Source of the DNA: Varroa destructor
Taxonomy: Eukaryota > Arthropoda > Arachnida > Mesostigmata > Varroidae
DNA: 64,000 nucleotides
Direction of reading: 5' to 3'
NCBI RefSeq assembly: GCF_002443255.2
Contig: NW_019211454.1
Span: 65,216,179-65,280,178, forward strand
Shown: positions 10,905 to 21,539 of the stretch, piece after piece
Position numbering within the stretch: position 1 is the stretch's first letter
How the letters are laid out: every line of letters starts with the position of its first letter
Made by a program: the position numbers and the translations under genes
Notes under the pieces: generated by a model
Databases searched by the model: none
Seen by the model: only the letters and a program-made list of their open reading frames with translations
What the model was told of the DNA's origin: nothing

Positions 10905-12973
10905 CAACAACAACCGAGACCTTCGATGGCCGCTAACCACGGCAACGTCGCCGTTGTAAATCCTTTACAACAACAACAGATGTCACAACAGCCAGTGGTT
11001 AGTAATTCATACTAATATATTAATATTAATGGACGCATTGTATATATATAATGCATGCACCTCTATGAAACTATTTCTATCGTATCTATTACTCAGTATT
11101 GTTCTAATACGCTGCGGAGACAAGCTGGGTTACAGTGATGAAATACGTACGTTGTCGCAAAAACTCTTTTGACGCTGTGCAAGTTATATTTGCTAATCAG
11201 GCTTAACTAAATTTCTAGATGAACAACCAACGAGATCCAAAAATGTCGCCTCTCAATATATCTTCGAACCCGTCATATGCTGAAGCTTTAGCCTTTAGCA
11301 GTGGAAACACGACCAGTGGATCAGTGATGATGCAAAATGGCTCCGGAGGGCCTATGGGACCACAGGCAGGACAGTTTCGGCCAACGGGTGGGCCTCAGGG
11401 TCCTGGTCATCCAGGGCACTCAGGCGGACCATACCATCGATTTGCTGGTGGCCCACCTCCAGACTATAATAATGTCGCTTCCCAAAGGTAAATTTTCAAA
11501 ATAGCTTGCTTTCCTGACCTAAAAATTTGTACAGATACACAACAAGCTTGAGTGAATGACCTTTTAGAATCAGCATAGGTCTGGGTACTGTCTATGAGAT
11601 GTGTGAATCATTGCCATCGCGTAGTGACTAAAGTTCCCGAATTTGCCTAATAAAACTATTTAAGCTGATGTTCCAGATTTCATCATTTCCCTTCCATTTG
11701 TACTTTTATTACTGTTTCGCTATCTATATATCAATTATTTATATGCTTCTGCTTTTGACAAATAAAAAATGTTCAATCTCAATAAATTCGCTTACCCAGA
11801 ATAATCGAACGACCTGGCAAGTGACGGACGAACTAACAAAATGAACACCGCTTTTTTATAAAACGCAGGATGCCGCCACGGCCAGGAATTTTTGGGACTC
11901 AAGCTGTACCGCAAGCGCCTCCTATGCAGGGTTCGTGGCGACCGTCAAATCAGGGTATACAAGGACCTGCTATGGGAGGACCGACTATCACTCATATCCA
12001 GAACCACCAGTCACAGCAGCAACAACAACAGCATCCACAACAGCAGCAGCAGCCGCCACAACAGCAGCAGCAACAGCAGCCGCAGCCACAGCATACTCAG
12101 CACCCACAGCATCCTCCAGGTCCACACTTTCAACCGCAACATCAACGGGTACAACACCATTCGATGCAGCAACAGCACGTCACGCATATGCCGCTACAAC
12201 AACAACAACAACAACAGCAACAGCAGCAGCAGCAGCATCAACTAGGTATGAAATTATACGTTATATATTATATATATATATATATTATATAAATTATATA
12301 TTATATATACCTAGGTAAGTATTAATTCGCACCAACGAGAGCTCTCGTCATTGTTATGAGCGTAGAAAAAAGCTGACCCCAAATAGCTTTAGTCAAATCT
12401 ATAAATAATATCAAATAATAAATAAAATATCAAATAAAAATCGCTGTTAATACATATAAAAACATATGCCGTAGTTTCTATTTCGACACGTGTGCTCACA
12501 GCATACGGCATACAATGATGTAAAATTTCGTTTTTCAATATTCACTAAATCTACAAACCACAATAACGTGTTGAGTTGAAGATCGACATCAATGTTTGGA
12601 ACTAGTTGTTTGACAACAAACAACGCCTGCACTCTTGTATTTTAACTTCATTAATTTACCGCTATAAGCGTGGTCTTTTTGTTTGTCACTAATTATGTTG
12701 TCCGTAGGTGCTGGTATTATGCGACCCATGGGTTCCGGCGTTTCTCAAGGAATTCCTCAAAGTGCGCCTTCCGGACCAGCTAATCAGTTTCCTATGGCGA
12801 ACAGTGCGACGGGCCCCCGAATAAACCAAAACAGTTCAATGAATACTTCAAGTGGATCGATTGATCTAAACAACCTCGACTTCCTCGATTCATTGGATAC
12901 GGCAGGCGACTTCAACTTCGATTCGACAGGCGCAAATATTCTTGATGACGTCCTTGGGACAGCCAACAGATGA
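3081..12973 (+). CDS. mam: Mastermind, Notch transcriptional co-activator (seven coding exons)
   Basis: Joining 3081-3203, 4740-5165, 7973-9717, 10484-10997, 11219-11487, 11869-12245 and 12708-12973 gives one open frame of 1,239 residues with every splice phase matching (0,0,2,0,2,1). Residues about 20-80 match the MamN domain: a basic helix with R-L-K-R-R and R-N-H-H (27-39), then R-E-H-T-L and a Lys-rich tail (72-80). Its spacing is the same, without gaps, as in MAML1. In known families this helix lies in the groove between the Notch ankyrin repeats and CSL/Su(H), in the nucleus, and the rest recruits p300/CBP and CDK8. The remainder is Gln/Pro/Ser/Gly-rich with poly-Q runs of 11, 19 and 13, two good SUMO motifs (I-K-Q-E at 252-255, V-K-P-E at 273-276), many S/T-P sites, and acidic-hydrophobic blocks at about 295-335 and 1204-1239. 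Identification is strong; exact exon ends are inferred without transcript data. Confidence 0.93.
3204..4739 (+). other. mam: mam intron 1
   Basis: A 1,536-base AT-rich intron with donor GTACGC and acceptor TTTATGCAG, phase 0. It interrupts the MamN domain between two halves that align without a gap to the vertebrate domain. No coding exon or repeat was recognised inside it. Confidence 0.8.
4740..5165 (+). CDS. mam: mam coding exon 2: second half of MamN and first poly-Q
   Basis: Encodes residues 42-183. It starts S-N-A-H-Y and continues the MamN helix to about residue 80, including R58-E-H-T-L and the basic tail K72-A-K-K-S-K-K-D-K80. A Gly/Ala linker follows, then poly-Q. The run Q136-Q146 is coded by 5022-5054 as CAG with CAA interruptions, and further Q runs reach about residue 176. 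The donor is ATG before GTAAGT (phase 0). The Pro present at the helix kink in vertebrate MAML1 is not seen at the aligned place. Confidence 0.88.
6624..6663 (+). repeat. (CGG)n/(GGT)n trinucleotide repeat
   Basis: A run of CGG units with one CAG interruption that passes into GGT units. It lies inside the GC-rich part of mam intron 2. CGG repeats are commonly found in 5' UTRs and promoters of animal genes, which fits the idea of an internal promoter here. Confidence 0.8.
6703..6720 (+). repeat. (CTG)6 repeat
   Basis: Six perfect CTG units (CAG on the other strand) in the GC-rich segment of mam intron 2, about 40 bases after the CGG repeat. Confidence 0.8.
7458..7610 (+). CDS. Possible alternative first coding exon of mam
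   Basis: An ATG at 7458 opens 51 codons that end at C-G-A-C-A-G before GTAGGG, a good donor in phase 0, which is the phase needed to join exon 3 at 7973. A second donor-like site (GAGCAG before GTAAAC, 7629/7630) lies close by, but would leave the wrong phase for coding. The encoded peptide is Cys/His-rich near its end and is not recognised. The exon may equally be non-coding, with translation starting at M185 in exon 3, or may not exist. The evidence is only composition, donor and phase. Confidence 0.2.
7973..9717 (+). CDS. mam: mam coding exon 3: main Gln/Pro/Ser-rich activation region
   Basis: Encodes residues 184 to the first two bases of codon 765. The acceptor TTGTTACAG precedes CAT-ATG-CAA. 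Features in order: T/S-P sites (T202, T211, T218, T230), an I-K-Q-E SUMO motif at 252-255, a V-K-P-E motif at 273-276, and an acidic-hydrophobic block at 295-335 with D-F-L-S-D-F and F-R-D-L-I-L-E. A Ser-Pro-rich stretch spans about 355-480, followed by Gly/Pro/Gln/His-rich low complexity and poly-Q. The end is set at GG before GTACGT because the next exon needs two leftover bases; reading on would stop at 9748. In vertebrate MAML1 the equivalent region binds p300. Confidence 0.9.
9718..10483 (+). other. mam: mam intron 3
   Basis: 766 bases, donor GTACGT, acceptor TTTGTACTTAG, phase 2. The donor and acceptor together regenerate a GGG glycine codon. No other feature was recognised inside it. 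Confidence 0.8.
10484..10997 (+). CDS. mam: mam coding exon 4, longest poly-Q
   Basis: Encodes residues 765-936. It begins G-A-N-S-Q-L-H-Q and is rich in Gly, Pro, Met and Gln. The longest uninterrupted glutamine run of the protein, Q890-Q908, is coded by 10857-10913 as a CAG core flanked by CAA codons. The exon end is placed at GTG before GTTAGT, in phase 0. A GTGGTT site three bases earlier has the same phase and would remove one Val. Confidence 0.85.
11219..11487 (+). CDS. mam: mam coding exon 5
   Basis: Encodes residues 937 to two bases of codon 1026. The acceptor AATTTCTAG comes directly before ATG-AAC-AAC. The peptide is Asn/Ser-rich, then Gly/Pro-rich (G-G-P and G-P-Q repeats), with an aromatic P-D-Y-N-N near its end. 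The donor is AG before GTAAAT; the split codon gives Arg. Intron 4 before it is only 221 bases. Confidence 0.85.
11488..11868 (+). other. mam: mam intron 5
   Basis: 381 bases, AT-rich, donor GTAAAT, acceptor AAACGCAG, phase 2. AATAAA-like hexamers occur inside it but the frame continues cleanly into exon 6, so they are not taken as the gene end. Confidence 0.8.
11869..12245 (+). CDS. mam: mam coding exon 6, Gln/His-rich
   Basis: Encodes the end of codon 1026 to the first base of codon 1152. It starts M-P-P-R-P-G-I-F-G and is then almost entirely Gln, Pro and His, with a final 13-Gln run coded by 12197-12235. It ends at CTAG before GTATGA (one leftover base). The other two frames are also open here because of the CAG/CAA repeats, but only this frame joins both neighbours. 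Confidence 0.85.
12246..12707 (+). other. mam: mam intron 6 with AT microsatellite
   Basis: 462 bases, donor GTATGA, acceptor TTGTCCGTAG, phase 1. An imperfect TA-rich microsatellite (about 12262-12310) begins roughly 15 bases after the donor, so the donor sits between a coding CAG/CAA repeat and an intronic TA repeat. Confidence 0.8.
12708..12973 (+). CDS. mam: mam coding exon 7: C-terminus and stop
   Basis: Encodes residues 1152-1239 and the TGA at 12971-12973. The last 36 residues form an acidic-hydrophobic block containing L-D-F-L-D-S-L-D, D-F-N-F-D and I-L-D-D-V-L. It resembles a short acidic activation motif, and acidic C-terminal clusters are a known trait of mastermind proteins. Exact partners cannot be read from sequence. 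Confidence 0.88.
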
Positions 12974-13972
12974 GGAACATATGCAATGGTATCGTTCTTA
13001 GCGCACCGGTTGGATTAAGGCTCAAGAGAGCAGGTTGCAAAATTTTTGTGCCTAATAGGTGTCGCCTAGCCTAGTACGAATGATAGACGATGTGCTGGCC
13101 CTGAACCCTATCTCTCAGTCAATCCAAAGTCAACAATTCATACACGGCAGCTTTCCTATAGTGGCTGTTCGAAACGCATCTCATTTTAAATGTAGCCGCG
13201 TTTAACAACGTTTTAGGATGGCTAGTCCAGTGCACTCTCGCGATTCTTGTTGTTGTTGTTATATGAACGAATCTTTATGAAAAACTTCATTGGAAGATCA
13301 TGGTAGCAGCAAGTTACTCAGTTCTCATCGTATGCAACTAAGCAATATTAAGTTAATTGTCAGAATCACCTGATCTGTTGTACAGGAAGTTTTTGGTCTG
13401 TCATTCATCTACTTGGTTTGATGGAAGCTCTTATAGAAATCATTTTCAAAGAAGGTAAATAGCCAAAGAGAAAGTAGTTCTAATATGTTTACATTATGTT
13501 TACGGGATTAAGAGCAGAATGGGAAACACATCCGATTCCGAAATGTCATATTAACAACAAATTTCCTGTAGGCGCATGTTTACCATCAAAACAGTTTTTA
13601 AGACAAACAATTTTATCATATTCTCCCTACCAACGATCTACATACAGTACCGATACGACCCTTGGGTTCAGCGCAGAATCTCCACTATGAACCGATTTTA
13701 TCGTAGCATACATGAAATACGCGCTTTTCGTGCCAAAACAAAGCTTCATTTTAACATTAGTGCGTCATCGTCGCCTAGGATTTACGTCACACGGTTTCGC
13801 GTCTGATAGTGTAACTAACTTTTATGAGAGCACTACAATCAACCATAGAGGAAAATGCAATAATTGCTGAAAAGGTAGGCAGGATTTAACGTGCCAGTGT
13901 AGCCCGTATCATACGTTTGTTGCCTTATCGATCGCCCGAGACATTGATCAATCAGCAGTTGAACGAGTGTGT

Positions 13973-13974
<2 letters not shown>

Positions 13975-14010
<36 letters not shown>
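13975..14010. repeat. (TA)18 microsatellite
   Basis: Perfect 36-base TA array in the probable 3' UTR of mam, preceded by a short GTGTGG. Confidence 0.95.
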
Positions 14011-14017
<7 letters not shown>

Positions 14018-14372
14018 TGTTCGTGTCGAGAAGGGACACAGTTGTTAACGAAATAGCTTTGATTACTGAATACCGACACACGGATCAACTAACGCTTACT
14101 ACCGAACGAACAAATTCTAGAGTGCGTTTCGTCTCTATTATCATCATCATTTCATCACTGAATAACAACAAGAAGGATATTTGTTAGGGGGCATGTGCCA
14201 CTAGGTGGGCCGTTGACTCCTCTAAGGATGTTGCCAGGTCTGGCCATCATAGTACGACTACGACTCTTTGCTGTTGCTGCGTGACTAATGCAAAGGTAAT
14301 CTGGTTAGGTCTGTGTATTCTGCCTGCGTGGCGTGCGCGTTTGGAAAATAGCAAATTGTTCATATAACGATA

Positions 14373-14378
14373 AATAAA
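14373..14378 (+). promoter_or_regulatory. Candidate proximal poly(A) signal AATAAA
   Basis: Canonical AATAAA about 1.4 kb after the mam stop codon, followed by a second A-rich ATAAAAG. It lies in AT-rich DNA where the hexamer is common, so this is only a candidate. Confidence 0.25.
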
Positions 14379-14541
14379 AGATCATAAAAGAGACAACTGA
14401 AAAGTGTCAGCCAAATAGGGTACTGGGCCTCTGTGATATTGACTCAGTTGTAACACCTAACAGCTCGACGGCCAAATACGATCACACTTTCAAGCCTATA
14501 TCTATACATGAAAGATGAACAGTAATAATGATAATATCTAT

Positions 14542-14543
<2 letters not shown>

Positions 14544-14575
<32 letters not shown>
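14544..14575. repeat. (TA)16 microsatellite
   Basis: Perfect 32-base TA array in the probable 3' UTR of mam. Confidence 0.95.
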
Positions 14576-14578
<3 letters not shown>

Positions 14579-15309
14579 GTGTAGAGAGGTACACATGCTG
14601 GCATACTTTCAATGTTGATGATGGTTGCGGCAAGTGCTGTTTTTTTTTCTTTTATTGCCGATATCACCATTGCTACCGTAAGTTTTTTTTTGACATAAAC
14701 TATTTTCCTTGTTAATGTAATTTTCCAATTATATCTTTACCGTTGCCAGTGAACCGCACTTAAATACCAGACTAGGACGTACTCTTTTTCTCCTTACTCG
14801 AAATGGCCGACATTAACCGACGTGTGTCAATGGTCCGTCGCGTAAACTTAACTTATGTATACATATAATATATTTGCGACTCCTTTCGCGCCTCCTGCAA
14901 TTTTGGAGCTATTTAAGGCCTATTTTTGTATGAAATTCTGAATATTGTATTTTAATTTTGCATACTAAATATAATTGACTAGTTTTTAGCCGCGAAAAAA
15001 AAAAGCTATATTATTATTAGTCCTTCTTAATTATTAATAGCTTATTTAATTTCGTATATCAGTGTTAAAATTATCATTGTTAATATTGAAGTATTGAGTT
15101 CTGAATGGAAAGCGGATGAACGAACGAACAATCATAAACGCGTCTTCCTCAATGTCTCATACCGATGTGTGACTTCGATTTGAAATTCAGCTCATGATAT
15201 TTCCGAATATTATTCATTGAATGAGAATATATGCACACCAGCTTTGCATGTCGGTAGTAATATAATTACCATATTCGTTAGTTTGGACTTAATTTTTCTT
15301 TGTTTTATA

Positions 15310-15317
15310 TGTAAATA
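15310..15317 (+). promoter_or_regulatory. Pumilio-type element UGUAAAUA (1 of 3)
   Basis: Exact match to the PUF-protein motif UGUANAUA on the mam sense strand, in the probable 3' UTR. Confidence 0.4.
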
Positions 15318-15392
15318 GGTGTAAATTGCTTTGACAAATACGGAGAGCAGTATCTGGAAAGGTGTTTACGTCGCGGTGTTTCTAGCTTCGTC

Positions 15393-15400
15393 TGTAAATA
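15393..15400 (+). promoter_or_regulatory. Pumilio-type element UGUAAAUA (2 of 3)
   Basis: Second exact match, 83 bases after the first. Confidence 0.4.
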
Positions 15401-16034
15401 CTTATACATACAAAACGGCCGTGACGTGACAAACACTTCCAGGAAATGGGAATGTAACGAAACAAGTTCAATTGTGCAAACATTTCACTCGAAATCGATA
15501 ATATTTGTTGGTTTAATCTTTTATACATTATATTCGTCTTTTGCCAATCAGCCCCCGAATAGAAAACTGGTCTTGGACCGCTTTCGGCCTATTCGAATTA
15601 GCCCGCCCTGTTACAGACGGCGGGAGCGGCAGCCGTTCGAAATTCTTTATACGAAAAACGCAGCCCATCGTTTGATCGTCGGCCTCTCATACAAACATCG
15701 ATAGAAAATCGGAGTATTTTTGAAGGTCTACAGTTTTTAAAATGTGCAGCAACATAATAACAATTGTATGTTCGCGGATCAACGCCCATACTTCGATGTA
15801 CCAGTTTTAGAAAGGTGAGGAAATGTTTTATCGATCCATTCAAAAGGGCGGTAGAAAAAATAATAGATTGACTGCGCAGGGGAGCGGGGAGGGGTTATGA
15901 CCGGCTTAGCGTCGAAACCATCGGGTATTTGCTAGCAGTAAAAATAAAAGATCATGATTAACACTAATAATAGTTGAAAGCATACCCACAATTTCGATAA
16001 CACGAATTGTAATAAAAAACCAACTGCCTCTATG

Positions 16035-16038
<4 letters not shown>

Positions 16039-16084
<46 letters not shown>
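16039..16084. repeat. (TA)23 microsatellite
   Basis: Perfect 46-base TA array near the end of the probable mam 3' UTR. Confidence 0.95.
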
Positions 16085-16087
<3 letters not shown>

Positions 16088-16259
16088 AAAACTATACATC
16101 AATAAATGAATATACTGAAACGAAAAGGGATCTTCTCGCAAATAATAGTAATAGTAATGTCACGATAATGTAAACGCTATTTTTTGAATGTATTTTTTAG
16201 TGGCGAGAATTACATTATGATAATAATTATATACAACGAATCAAGCAATGCAAATAATG

Positions 16260-16279
16260 TGTAAATAAAGAAAAATAAA
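16260..16279 (+). promoter_or_regulatory. Pumilio-type element overlapping distal poly(A) signals
   Basis: UGUAAAUA at 16260-16267 overlaps AATAAA at 16264-16269, and a second AATAAA follows at 16274-16279. This is the best candidate for the distal end of the mam transcript. Confidence 0.35.
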
Positions 16280-19200
16280 ACTACAGTTTACCCTACATAC
16301 GCAATCGATGTGCTTGGTTATTGGCTAGCTATCTTTTAGGTTAGTTTTTTTCTTTTAGGACGGTTATCAGTTTAGGCTTAAGACAGCTGCTACACAAATA
16401 ACCGTCATTTATTTGCATCTTTGTCAGATACGTGCAGAACTTCAACACAGTAATGCTCCAAATAATTATAAAAAAATTATCCCGTGTTGTTGAAATACCG
16501 TGTTTTATAAATATGCACGTGCCAGGCCATTGATTGAGGAGTTCGAAAGCATGGACCTCCCTAGCATCGCAGATGTCGTCAACTGTATCTGGAAGCATGA
16601 AAGTCACACGGCATAATGAAACTTTACGTGATAAGTTACGTGACGAGTCGGTACGTGTTGGTCGGCTAGCCTTCCCGGCATAAATCGTTGTTGCTTCCGT
16701 TTGGTGATATTTCGGTCAATATAACACTTGGTAGAACATATGCCCTCATATTTTCTTTTGGCAAACCACATTTTCTTTCTTAGAATATCTAATAACTCAG
16801 TACTTTTTTTCCATTGCAAGGGTATATGTATTACGTGCGCCCAATCGAGTCGTTCCATGTGCAGCTTGACTAGAGCAAAAGATTAGCCGGAATATTTAGA
16901 ACTATAATGTGGTTGAGTAGATTACCCCTAAAGAAGGCGCCGGTATAGATTGTACAGTTCACTCAACCAAAGTGTCCTTTTTTCATACATTGCCAAAAAC
17001 GGGATTTATGACGCCGCTCATATTACTTGTTTGAAGAATCTAAAGTATCAAAATGTCATCACGGGGGTTTTCTTTTGTTATTGATAAGAAAAAAATGATC
17101 GCATCGTTTCTATACTTTGGCCATTGCGCGTCCGAGTGGCTCTTCGAACCGAATTTGTCACTGCGACTATGCTCGACCATTTGCTTCCAAAAAAAACAAA
17201 AAAAAACTCCAATAATATGTTAGTCTGATTTATGTAAACACGGGGAAGCACTGATCTGGTCTAACCATTTGCCCAAGATTTGCTGCCCAAAAAACAGCGC
17301 ATCGCCAAACGACCCATAATGGCTGGCGCCGTTAAGTCGAAACCCACATTTTTTGAACAAATATTTTAAGTGACATTGAGCAAGGATCCGCGAAAAAGAA
17401 TACTAGGTCAGCCCAAAAAGGCGGTTTTAAGGTCAGCTATAGCAAAGGCCCGTTAATGTGTAGTGGAAGATACGGACGTCCGTAGAATAGAAGATACGCG
17501 TAACATCTTTACGTCGTGTAACAGTGTGAATTGACACAAGCGTTCGATAATGAAGGAGCTTTTTTTAAGGACGTTGTTTCGACTAGGAATCGGAGATGAA
17601 GACTAGAATCAATTATGTTTCAGAATCTTTTCTGGACTACGCAGGAGTAATGCAAAAAATACCGGCAAATTCAGAAATATGAACCCATTCTTAAAATTGT
17701 AAAGCTAATAAAAATATGAAACGGGTAAACAAAGAATGGCTAACCTTTACAGATTAGCTAGTAAAAGCTCTATCGATCTGTTTTTGCTCAACGTAGCATT
17801 ACTCGTTAATGATCTAAAGTGGGCGAGGCAGTCATTTAGCATGGCACAAGCAAACAACCAGTTGAAACGGCCATTAGCCGTAGACAAAAGGTCCTTCCAG
17901 CAATAGAAGCGCAGAATTTCTATACGATTCTATTGAGCGAAACTGATAGCGATAAAATGAAGATACGATTATGTGAGCATTATTGGAACAACGTTGGGTC
18001 CGACGGAGTCTTACCAAGCAGAAAACTGAGCAATGAATGGCAGTATGCACCGATATGTCATGATCAGTAAACAGTCACCTAGTTGACGTTGAATCCCCTC
18101 ATATGTGGCACGCTTACAACGCAATACGCTTCCAGCGTCCGATAGAACTCTATAGGTGGAGCCTGCGTTCACGGTTCCTGTGGATTCAGTGTTCCGTCAT
18201 TATGGGGTTTGAGTGAAGCACATTAAATACTTATGCGAGCTGCAATCAGCGGTCGAATCGATGACAAGACCGACATTTAGAGGAATACTGAAATGACGCA
18301 GTCTTTGTTATTACTCTACTGCCAATGGAAAACTGACATTTATGTTTTTCTAGATACTTCGATTGTATCGTCTACCTGCACTCATCAATCGGAAATTTTG
18401 CGTAAGTCAGAAATCATTTACTTTGCTATTTATGACTTGGCTAAAAGTCATCCCAATTCGCTTATTGTGCTCCATTGCTATAACAGCACAGCTCTGATAA
18501 ATGTAAAAAAAAAAGAAGGATATCTAATTAAAACATCTATTATTTGCGGTCGTCTAATGGCCGGATTTGCGTGGACAACTCCCCATGAAGAGAACATGGC
18601 AAATTCATTTCTATATTTTCTATAATATCAAACAGGTTAATATCGTCAGCCAGTGAAGTGCTTGTGACACTGGAGTGGAAAACCAAACGAAGTAGTAATA
18701 GCATGAAGTGATAAGGTGAGATGAAATGGTTGGATCACGTTCGTTCTCCACCCGAACGACTTCGCATTTATAGTTAATGGTTTAACGTCTGCCACCGTTA
18801 TAGGCTGATTTATAATCAGGGTAGATAGAGGTCAACATTCTGGTTAATGTCTAAGTTGTATCTACTATTCGAACTTGAAAACGAGACCGGTCTACTCGTG
18901 TGGGAAAAGGATACGCTAACAGCTCCATCGGTTTTGATCGTTTCCGGCAACGATATCTGGGCGAGATTAATGGCAAAATTCTGCCTTTAAAAAATTATAC
19001 ACACACACACAGACTCGTCTATATTCTCGTAATATAAGCGGTTTTCGTACTTTAGACTTTTTCCAAATCTCGAATTTCTTTTGTTGAGGTGCTACGTTGA
19101 TAGCCACCTGAGTTAACGTCTAGTTACGTGCTCTATTACCAGTTGTGGCTTCAGATATGTACATTTTTTTTTATGTAACACATTATTACAATGAAATTTA

Positions 19201-21539
19201 TCGTTTCTTAATTAGACCGTACGAAGAACTCACGATTTTGAGGTTTTATGCTTATTCGTAATTCTAGCTTGTTTGGATATTTCCAGTACGCCGTCTCCGG
19301 TACCTATTCTTTGCTATATTGCTCAAAAACAGTAATGTCGTACCTTTACAAGCGTCATGTCTCATAGCTGTCGTAAGACCTAAGCGAAACTTCTCAATTC
19401 TAATATTTCTACATTGTTTTCTGTATTTGGTCCTTCGCTATTGCTTGTTTCAGTATGACGCCGACGATTTTAATTCACTCTAATCGCTTCCGATCGCATT
19501 ATCACACGTTTATATCTCTCGTGCGCAGCGCTTTCGCGTAAACGTCTTAAAGGTTGACGCGCTAGAATACGCCATATAATGCCGATATTGTATTATTATG
19601 AACGTCCTTAACTTTTAAGGATTCCGAGAGTACATGAATATTATATGTTACTACTAGTGGTTATTATCGGTGTAATAAAAATATTGGAATTTCGCTAATT
19701 AGGGACTTGAAATGTAGACAATCTTCTAGATAATAGCGTAGTTTAATCGTGTCCGATGAAAAGGCAAAGTGTTTAAACTCCCACAAACCTGAGGCCATGA
19801 CAAAAACAGCACGGCATGGTATTAGAGAGATATCTAATTATTATTCTATATTTAGAAAAATCCACTTCTGAAGATAAACTATAAAAGCGGTCTGAGCTCT
19901 TAATTTGCTCGTAGCAAAAGTAAATTCTGCAACGTTCTTCTCGCATGTATAATAATAAGAAGCTATTATTATCAGGCTTATATCTGCGGGAGCAGGGAGA
20001 AGAAAATTTTGACTAATTACGTTGTGATCAAAAAGAGGAAGACCGTATGTTGAAATGATACGTAACGACAACTCGAAGCTCATGGTTATCCATGGAAATC
20101 GTAAAAACTAACTGACCCTCTTAGCATTAAATCTTGCCGACAACGCTTCGACATAATTCTATCAGTACCTTGGAGTATAACTTTAACAATATATTGCTTC
20201 ATAGATTGTAGTTACGGCACTTCAAGAGGTCACGATACTTTCAGATGCATTCGGCTTAGATTATCTGATAGGATAAGGGACATAACATGGATGTAGCAAA
20301 TAACGCTCTAGTACAAAATAATGATGTAAGAATAGAGAAAATTTCAGCAACTACTGTGACGGTAGATATTATATGTGAGTATGGAAAAAAATGTGACGTT
20401 TCTCGCTATAAGAAAGCACGTTTTCGATCGAAAGTCGATCAAGTCTGTTGTTACGTTATGTAAGTGTTCAATCAAGCTACAGAGATGCCTATTTTCCGAG
20501 CGCATCACCGAAGATATACACTACTAACAAGTTAAGACGCCTTACTGCTAGCCACTGAAAAGCACCGGTAAACTAGGACGAACTTCATCTAGGTTTTTGT
20601 AGCTGGAAAAAATTATTATTTAGATCAAAATGGTATATTTATTTATGATTTGAGTGTGTATTTTTCCAGTTCATACACTCGGCACAGTAGTACGATCATA
20701 AAAACAGCAGCGTGAGTTTACGAGCATAGCGCTCTTATTATAGCTAGACAAGCACTTAATGAATTTATGTGATGCCTACCATTGTACGTGGTCATGTCCG
20801 TACCCTTTCGATGGATTTTCGTGGCAGGGCCGCTACCAGTGCCAATGGCCAACAGGTGACATTGAGATGGAAGCACGCAGTTTAATAAGTTTGTTCGAAG
20901 GTTTTCAAAGCGAAGAAAAATAATTGCTTTTGAGTAAATGATATGTCTATATCGTATAGTCAGATGGACGATGATGTTTAGACATTATGGACCAGATGAT
21001 TGTACGATACGTGCCTATATGGAAGAAACAATTCAATTACGTAAAGTGTTGTGGGTACGATGACAATAGTTTTCACAGACGAACAGATCTCAAATTGAGG
21101 ATGGACTTTTTTGTTTGTCACTTCTTATAATAAAACACACTCTAGACTGGATCGTGTAACATTATTAGTTAAGGTGAAATTCAGACAGACAATTGTCCAT
21201 TCAAGTACGATTTATAAACACAGTTCATTGTAAGCGAGCTGAGGATGCAGATTTACTGTTCACCTTTTCCTTCCAGAAACATCTTTTCTCCTATTCTGTT
21301 TTGCTTCGAATAAGCCATTTGTATAAGCTATTTGCCCAGCGATGCTGCTGTCGTTACATCCTCATTCGATTAACAGCTGCAGACAAAAATGACAGAATTT
21401 TATTCTGGTGCTGGAACTCCTGCGTTGTTCCTTCTTTCTACTCATGGCAGGGCTGCCAGCGATCCGTCGGTTCTATTGATCTTTCATTCGCTCCCTTTTA
21501 CGTACTGTGTGTAGCTGCAGTAGCAACCACAATCTAAGA
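16280..21539. other. Non-coding, no gene recognised
   Basis: Open frames are short (the longest, 18293-18625 and 21193-21537, show no family resemblance). A mariner-end-like sequence lies at about 17404-17427 and a short CA repeat near 18998. Otherwise nothing was recognised. Confidence 0.5.
17404..17427. mobile_element. Possible mariner terminal repeat relic
   Basis: A sequence of the type T-A-G-G-T-C-A-G-C-C-C followed by an A run and GCGGTTTT resembles the general form of mariner terminal inverted repeats (TAGGT..G..CAAAA). No matching inverted copy was seen about 1.3 kb away on either side, so at most it is a solo end or an internally deleted element. Confidence 0.2.

Larger units (their letters stand above)
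12974..16279 (+). promoter_or_regulatory. mam: Probable long 3' UTR of mam
   Basis: The region after the mam stop has no coding potential. It carries three long (TA)n arrays, a T-rich/A-rich block at about 14860-15260, three UGUAAAUA elements and AATAAA hexamers at 14373-14378, 16264-16269 and 16274-16279. The last pair makes a plausible distal cleavage signal and the first a proximal one. The extent is inferred. Confidence 0.45.

Noticed and set aside
11892..12318. Alternative forward frames (Asn/Ser-rich and Thr/Ala-rich) over mam exon 6
   Set aside because: They are the other two frames of CAA/CAG repeats; only one frame connects exon 5 to exon 7.
15880..15900. G-rich stretch that could be a G-quadruplex
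   Set aside because: Only three runs of four G are present close together; a fourth is missing.
17125..17160. tRNA-like GTCCGAGTGGC followed by TTCGAACC
   Set aside because: The two boxes are only about 15 bases apart, far too close for a tRNA.
18899..18906. CSL/Su(H)-type sites TGTGGGAA (also 57888-57895, and CGTGAGAA on the reverse strand at 42400-42407)
   Set aside because: The degenerate 8-mer is expected several times by chance in 64 kb and the sites are not clustered.
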